A stretch of DNA of 7,767 nucleotides from an uncultured Prevotellaceae bacterium (lineage in GTDB: Bacteria > Bacteroidota > Bacteroidia > Bacteroidales > Muribaculaceae). Location: positions 1-7,767 of the forward strand of contig CAMGFF010000096.1 of NCBI GenBank assembly GCA_946055125.1. The letters are read 5' to 3'. This document shows, one piece after another, positions 5,734 through 7,767 of the stretch. The position numbers and the translations under genes are program-made. How positions within the stretch are numbered: the first letter of the stretch is position 1; each line of letters begins with the position of its first letter. The notes under the pieces were generated by a model. The model was given only the letters and a program-made list of their open reading frames with translations, was not told the origin of the DNA and made no database searches.

Positions 5734-7353
5734 TTAATCCTCCTTTGCGTTTTTTGAGCGCGACTCCTTCTTGCTGCTGGAGTTGCCTGTGTCCTTTTCT
5801 TCCTTGAGGTCGATTTCGTTCTTGTTCTTGTCGAAGACGCGATACTCGAGGTAGGCGAGCGACTGGTCGGCTACAATCTTGAATTTGAAGCCATATTCCA
5901 TGCGCCAGCGGTTATACTCGGAGATGATACCCTTCTTTAGGTAGGCATCAACGAATGGGTGCACATACATGGTGAACTGAGTGACCTTGAGCGAGTGGAA
6001 AAGGTAGTCGATTTTGTCCTTCAGCACATCGGTGAATAGGAGCGATGGCTGCACTTCGCCCTTGCCATGGCACGAGGGACACGACTCGGCGGTGACAATG
6101 TCGAGAGCCGGGCGCACGCGCTGGCGGGTGATTTGCATCAGTCCGAACTTGCTCAGAGGTAGAATGTTGTGGCGGGCGCGGTCGTTGGCCATCACTTCGC
6201 GCATGTGGTCGTAGAGAGCCTGACGGTGCTCGGCCTGGGCCATGTCGATGTAGTCGATAACGATAATACCGCCCATGTCGCGCAGGCGCAGCTGGCGGGC
6301 AATCTCGTCGGCGGCACGCAGGTTCACGTCGAGGGCGTTGTTTTCCTGGCTTGTAGAGCTCTTGGAGCGGTTGCCCGAGTTTACGTCGATCACATGCAGG
6401 GCCTCGGTGCTCTCAATAATGAGGTAGGCACCCGACTTGAACGAGACGGTCTTTCCAAATGAGGTCTTAATCTGCTTAGTGATATTGAAGTGGTCGAAGA
6501 TGGGCGTATCGGCAGTGTAGAGCTTCACGATGTCCTTGCGGTCGCTTGCTATGAGGCTCACATAGTGTGAGATTTGGTCGAACACCTCGGCGTCGTTCAC
6601 ATAGATATTCTCAAACGATGGGCTGAAGATGTCGCGAATCACGCTCACGGCGCGGCTGTCTTCCTCGTAGATGAGCGAGGGAATGTCGGCACGCTGAGCC
6701 TTGGCCACGCTGTCCTCCCAGCACTTGAGCAGGGTGCGCAGCTCGTTGTTGAGCTCGGCCACGCGCTTGTTCTCGGCCGAGGTGCGGATAATCACGCCGA
6801 AATTGGCGGGCTTCACGCTCTCGATGAGTCGGCGCAGACGCACTTTTTCCTCCGACGACTTAATCTTCTGCGAAACGGAGATTTTGTCGTTGAACGGGAT
6901 GAGGATGAGGAAGCGGCCTGTGAAAGAAATCTCGGTGGTGAGTCGCGGTCCCTTGGAAGATATGGGCTCCTTGGCGATTTGCACAATCAGCTCCTGGCCC
7001 TGGCGAAGGGTATCGGTCACAGTGCCGTGCTTGTCGATGTCGGGCTTAGGGGTGATTTTCGAGATATTGGGCACATGCAGGCGGTCTTTGAGGACTTCCT
7101 CCATGAAAGCTGAATAGGTGTTGAACTGCGAGCCGAGGTCGAGGTAGTGCAGGAACGCATCTTTCTCGAAACCCACGTTAACGAAAGCCGCATTGAGGCC
7201 GGGCATGAGCTTCTTCACCTTGGCAATGTAGAGATTACCAACGGCATAGGAAGCGTCGCGCGACTCCTTCTGGAGCGACACGAGGCGGCCATCCTCAAGC
7301 AGGGCGGTGGATATTTCGTTGGGTCGGACGTCGACTACAAGATCGCTGCTCAT
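5734..7353 (-). CDS. rng: Ribonuclease E/G family endoribonuclease (RNase G type)
   Basis: Single-strand-specific endoribonuclease for mRNA decay and rRNA/tRNA processing. The 539-residue product has an N-terminal S1-type RNA-binding domain (about 38-130, from AVGNLYIAKVKKLMPGLNAAFV), an RNase H-like and 5'-sensor region (about 130-310), and the DNase I-like catalytic core with metal-binding aspartates D323 in VIDVNSG (321-327) and D367 in VIDYIDM (365-371), matching RNase E D303 and D346. The Zn-link CPSC (425-428) is present, supporting dimer and tetramer assembly. The length is near RNase G and the catalytic half of RNase E; there is no long degradosome scaffold, only a charged Lys/Ser/Glu tail from about 515. 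ATG 7353 gives the expected start MSSDLVVDVRPNEI. The TAA at 5734-5736 lies 19 bases from the apbE stop. A long structured leader lies upstream. RNase E versus G naming is partly convention in this phylum. Confidence 0.95.
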   Translation of the reverse strand: MSSDLVVDVRPNEISTALLEDGRLVSLQKESRDASYAVGNLYIAKVKKLMPGLNAAFVNVGFEKDAFLHYLDLGSQFNTYSAFMEEVLKDRLHVPNISKITPKPDIDKHGTVTDTLRQGQELIVQIAKEPISSKGPRLTTEISFTGRFLILIPFNDKISVSQKIKSSEEKVRLRRLIESVKPANFGVIIRTSAENKRVAELNNELRTLLKCWEDSVAKAQRADIPSLIYEEDSRAVSVIRDIFSPSFENIYVNDAEVFDQISHYVSLIASDRKDIVKLYTADTPIFDHFNITKQIKTSFGKTVSFKSGAYLIIESTEALHVIDVNSGNRSKSSTSQENNALDVNLRAADEIARQLRLRDMGGIIVIDYIDMAQAEHRQALYDHMREVMANDRARHNILPLSKFGLMQITRQRVRPALDIVTAESCPSCHGKGEVQPSLLFTDVLKDKIDYLFHSLKVTQFTMYVHPFVDAYLKKGIISEYNRWRMEYGFKFKIVADQSLAYLEYRVFDKNKNEIDLKEEKDTGNSSSKKESRSKNAKED

Positions 7354-7394
7354 TCAGTTGATAGGGTGAGAGAGGGTTAATGGTTAAACAAAAG

Positions 7395-7426
7395 CGGGCT
7401 TATCACAAGATAAAAACGCATGCCCG
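7395..7426 (-). promoter_or_regulatory. Hairpin in the rng leader
   Basis: CGGGCTTATC (7395-7404) can pair with GATAA (7409-7413) and GCCCG (7422-7426) around an ACAA tetraloop, with an 8-base bulge (7414-7421) on one arm: 10 base pairs in all. On the minus strand it is followed by CTTTTGTTT and ends about 41 bases before the rng start codon. It could be an attenuator, an mRNA-stability element or a processing site. This is inferred from pairing only. Confidence 0.45.
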
Positions 7427-7458
7427 GTTAATTTTGTGCGATGAATGATGAAAAATTG

Positions 7459-7507
7459 AAAAAAGCTTAATCTCCAAGCTAAAGATGAATGCGAGAAGAT
7501 TAAGCTT
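7459..7507 (-). terminator. Candidate terminator between the small protein gene and rng
   Basis: AAGCTTAATCT (7463-7473) pairs perfectly with AGATTAAGCTT (7497-7507), an 11-bp stem with a 23-base loop. On the minus strand the stem ends in TT and runs into four more T (7462-7459), as an intrinsic terminator would. The stem is A-T rich and the loop long, so it may be weak or act as a partial attenuator ahead of rng. Confidence 0.5.
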
Positions 7508-7591
7508 AATATCTCACACATCGATAGAGAAAAGATGCTTTTGTGCCGTGGAGTAGGGCGAAAGCAATCGGTGAAATTCTCTTATAGAACA

Positions 7592-7646
7592 AAGAACAAA
7601 CATGGGTGAGGCTGAAAGTGGATTTCTGATCACAGAGTTTGTTCTT
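7592..7646 (-). other. Inverted repeat downstream of the small protein gene
   Basis: AAGAACAAAC (7592-7601) is the exact reverse complement of GTTTGTTCTT (7637-7646); the arms are separated by 35 bases. It begins 30 bases past the stop of the tiny gene on the minus strand. No T run follows, so it is more likely an mRNA 3'-end stabiliser or a protein site than a terminator. A 10-bp A-T-rich match could also be chance. Confidence 0.35.
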
Positions 7647-7675
7647 GTTATGTGACTTAATCAGAAGAAAGAAGA

Positions 7676-7765
7676 TTATTTCTTCTTGTGACGATTCTTT
7701 CTAAGTCTTTTCTTGCGCTTGTGGGTCGACATCTTGTGACGCTTGTGTTTTTTTCCGTTAGGCAT
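7676..7765 (-). CDS. Very small basic ribosomal-type protein (AURKAIP1/COX24-like)
   Basis: The minus strand encodes 29 residues starting MPNGKKHKRHKMSTHKRKK and ending NRHKKK, followed by TAA. More than half of the residues are Lys, Arg or His. This matches, from memory, the short Bacteroidetes family annotated as AURKAIP1/COX24 domain-containing, related to mitochondrial ribosomal protein mS38 and actinobacterial bS22, so binding to small-subunit rRNA is the likely role. The start MPNGKK is the family's usual one and lies two bases inside the right edge; its promoter is outside the window. The next gene on the same strand is rng, 322 bases on. The evidence is motif recognition in a very short protein, so an exact ribosomal name is not given. 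Confidence 0.85.
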   Translation of the reverse strand: MPNGKKHKRHKMSTHKRKKRLRKNRHKKK

Positions 7766-7767
7766 AT

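Larger units (their letters stand above)
7354..7675 (-). other. Non-coding stretch between the small protein gene and rng
   Basis: These 322 bases hold no credible gene: the longest ATG frames seen are 29 codons (minus, 7514-7603) and 23 codons (plus), neither with recognisable sequence. No tRNA fold was seen. There are three inverted repeats (7592/7637, 7463/7497 and 7395/7422 arms), listed separately. No good TAnnTTTG box was found on the minus strand, so either rng is read through from the upstream gene or its promoter is atypical. Confidence 0.6.

Noticed and set aside
6574..7113. 179-codon open frame on the plus strand inside rng
   Set aside because: Antisense to the conserved RNase coding sequence, with no motifs; GC-biased third positions explain the lack of stops.
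7429..7436. TAATTTTG on the plus strand, an exact -7 box
   Set aside because: No TTTG 19-21 bases upstream and no gene follows on that strand; probably chance in A-T-rich DNA, although an antisense RNA cannot be excluded.
7514..7603. 29-codon minus-strand frame between the small gene and rng
   Set aside because: No family resemblance and no start context; expected by chance in this length of DNA.

Overview
The window reads as an ordinary core-genome stretch of a Bacteroidota (Bacteroidales) chromosome. Four things suggest this: Bacteroides-type promoters (TTTG or TTGC, a 19-base spacer, then TAnnTTTG); a 29-residue basic ribosomal-type protein (MPNGKK...) of a kind I know from Bacteroidetes; a NhaA with a long loop between its two conserved halves; and a FtsX/LolE-type permease with the usual Bacteroidetes start (MRFELFIARRL) and end (SVRFE). 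The fairly high G+C for this group and the promoter-repeat style would fit Muribaculaceae or Prevotellaceae, but that is a guess.

Layout. Plus strand, 2-982: C-terminal part of lepA (elongation factor 4), cut by the window edge. 1049-2392: nhaA, same direction, 66 bases later. Minus strand, 2398-3657: an ABC-type permease of the lipoprotein-release family, convergent with nhaA with 5 bases between the stop codons. 3658-3836: promoter of that permease and a strong stem-loop terminator. Minus strand, 3837-4412: a DJ-1/PfpI family protein. 4413-4694: a divergent regulatory region with two copies of a 44-base repeat, each carrying a minus-strand promoter, and a canonical plus-strand promoter. Plus strand, 4695-5714: apbE (FAD:protein FMN transferase). 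Minus strand, 5734-7353: rng (RNase E/G family), convergent with apbE. 7354-7675: a 322-base non-coding stretch with three inverted repeats. Minus strand, 7676-7765: the tiny ribosomal-type protein, just inside the right edge.

The genes look like independent housekeeping units: translation (lepA, the small basic protein), RNA decay (rng), ion and pH homeostasis (nhaA), envelope lipoprotein handling (permease), protein flavinylation (apbE) and a stress-type cysteine protein (DJ-1 family). They alternate in strand, and only lepA-nhaA and the small protein-rng pair could share transcripts. No frameshifts, insertion sequences, CRISPR arrays, tRNAs or phage genes were seen. I found no convincing new multigene system; the best leads are in the non-coding DNA, namely the duplicated promoter repeat at 4496-4631 and the structured leader of rng.
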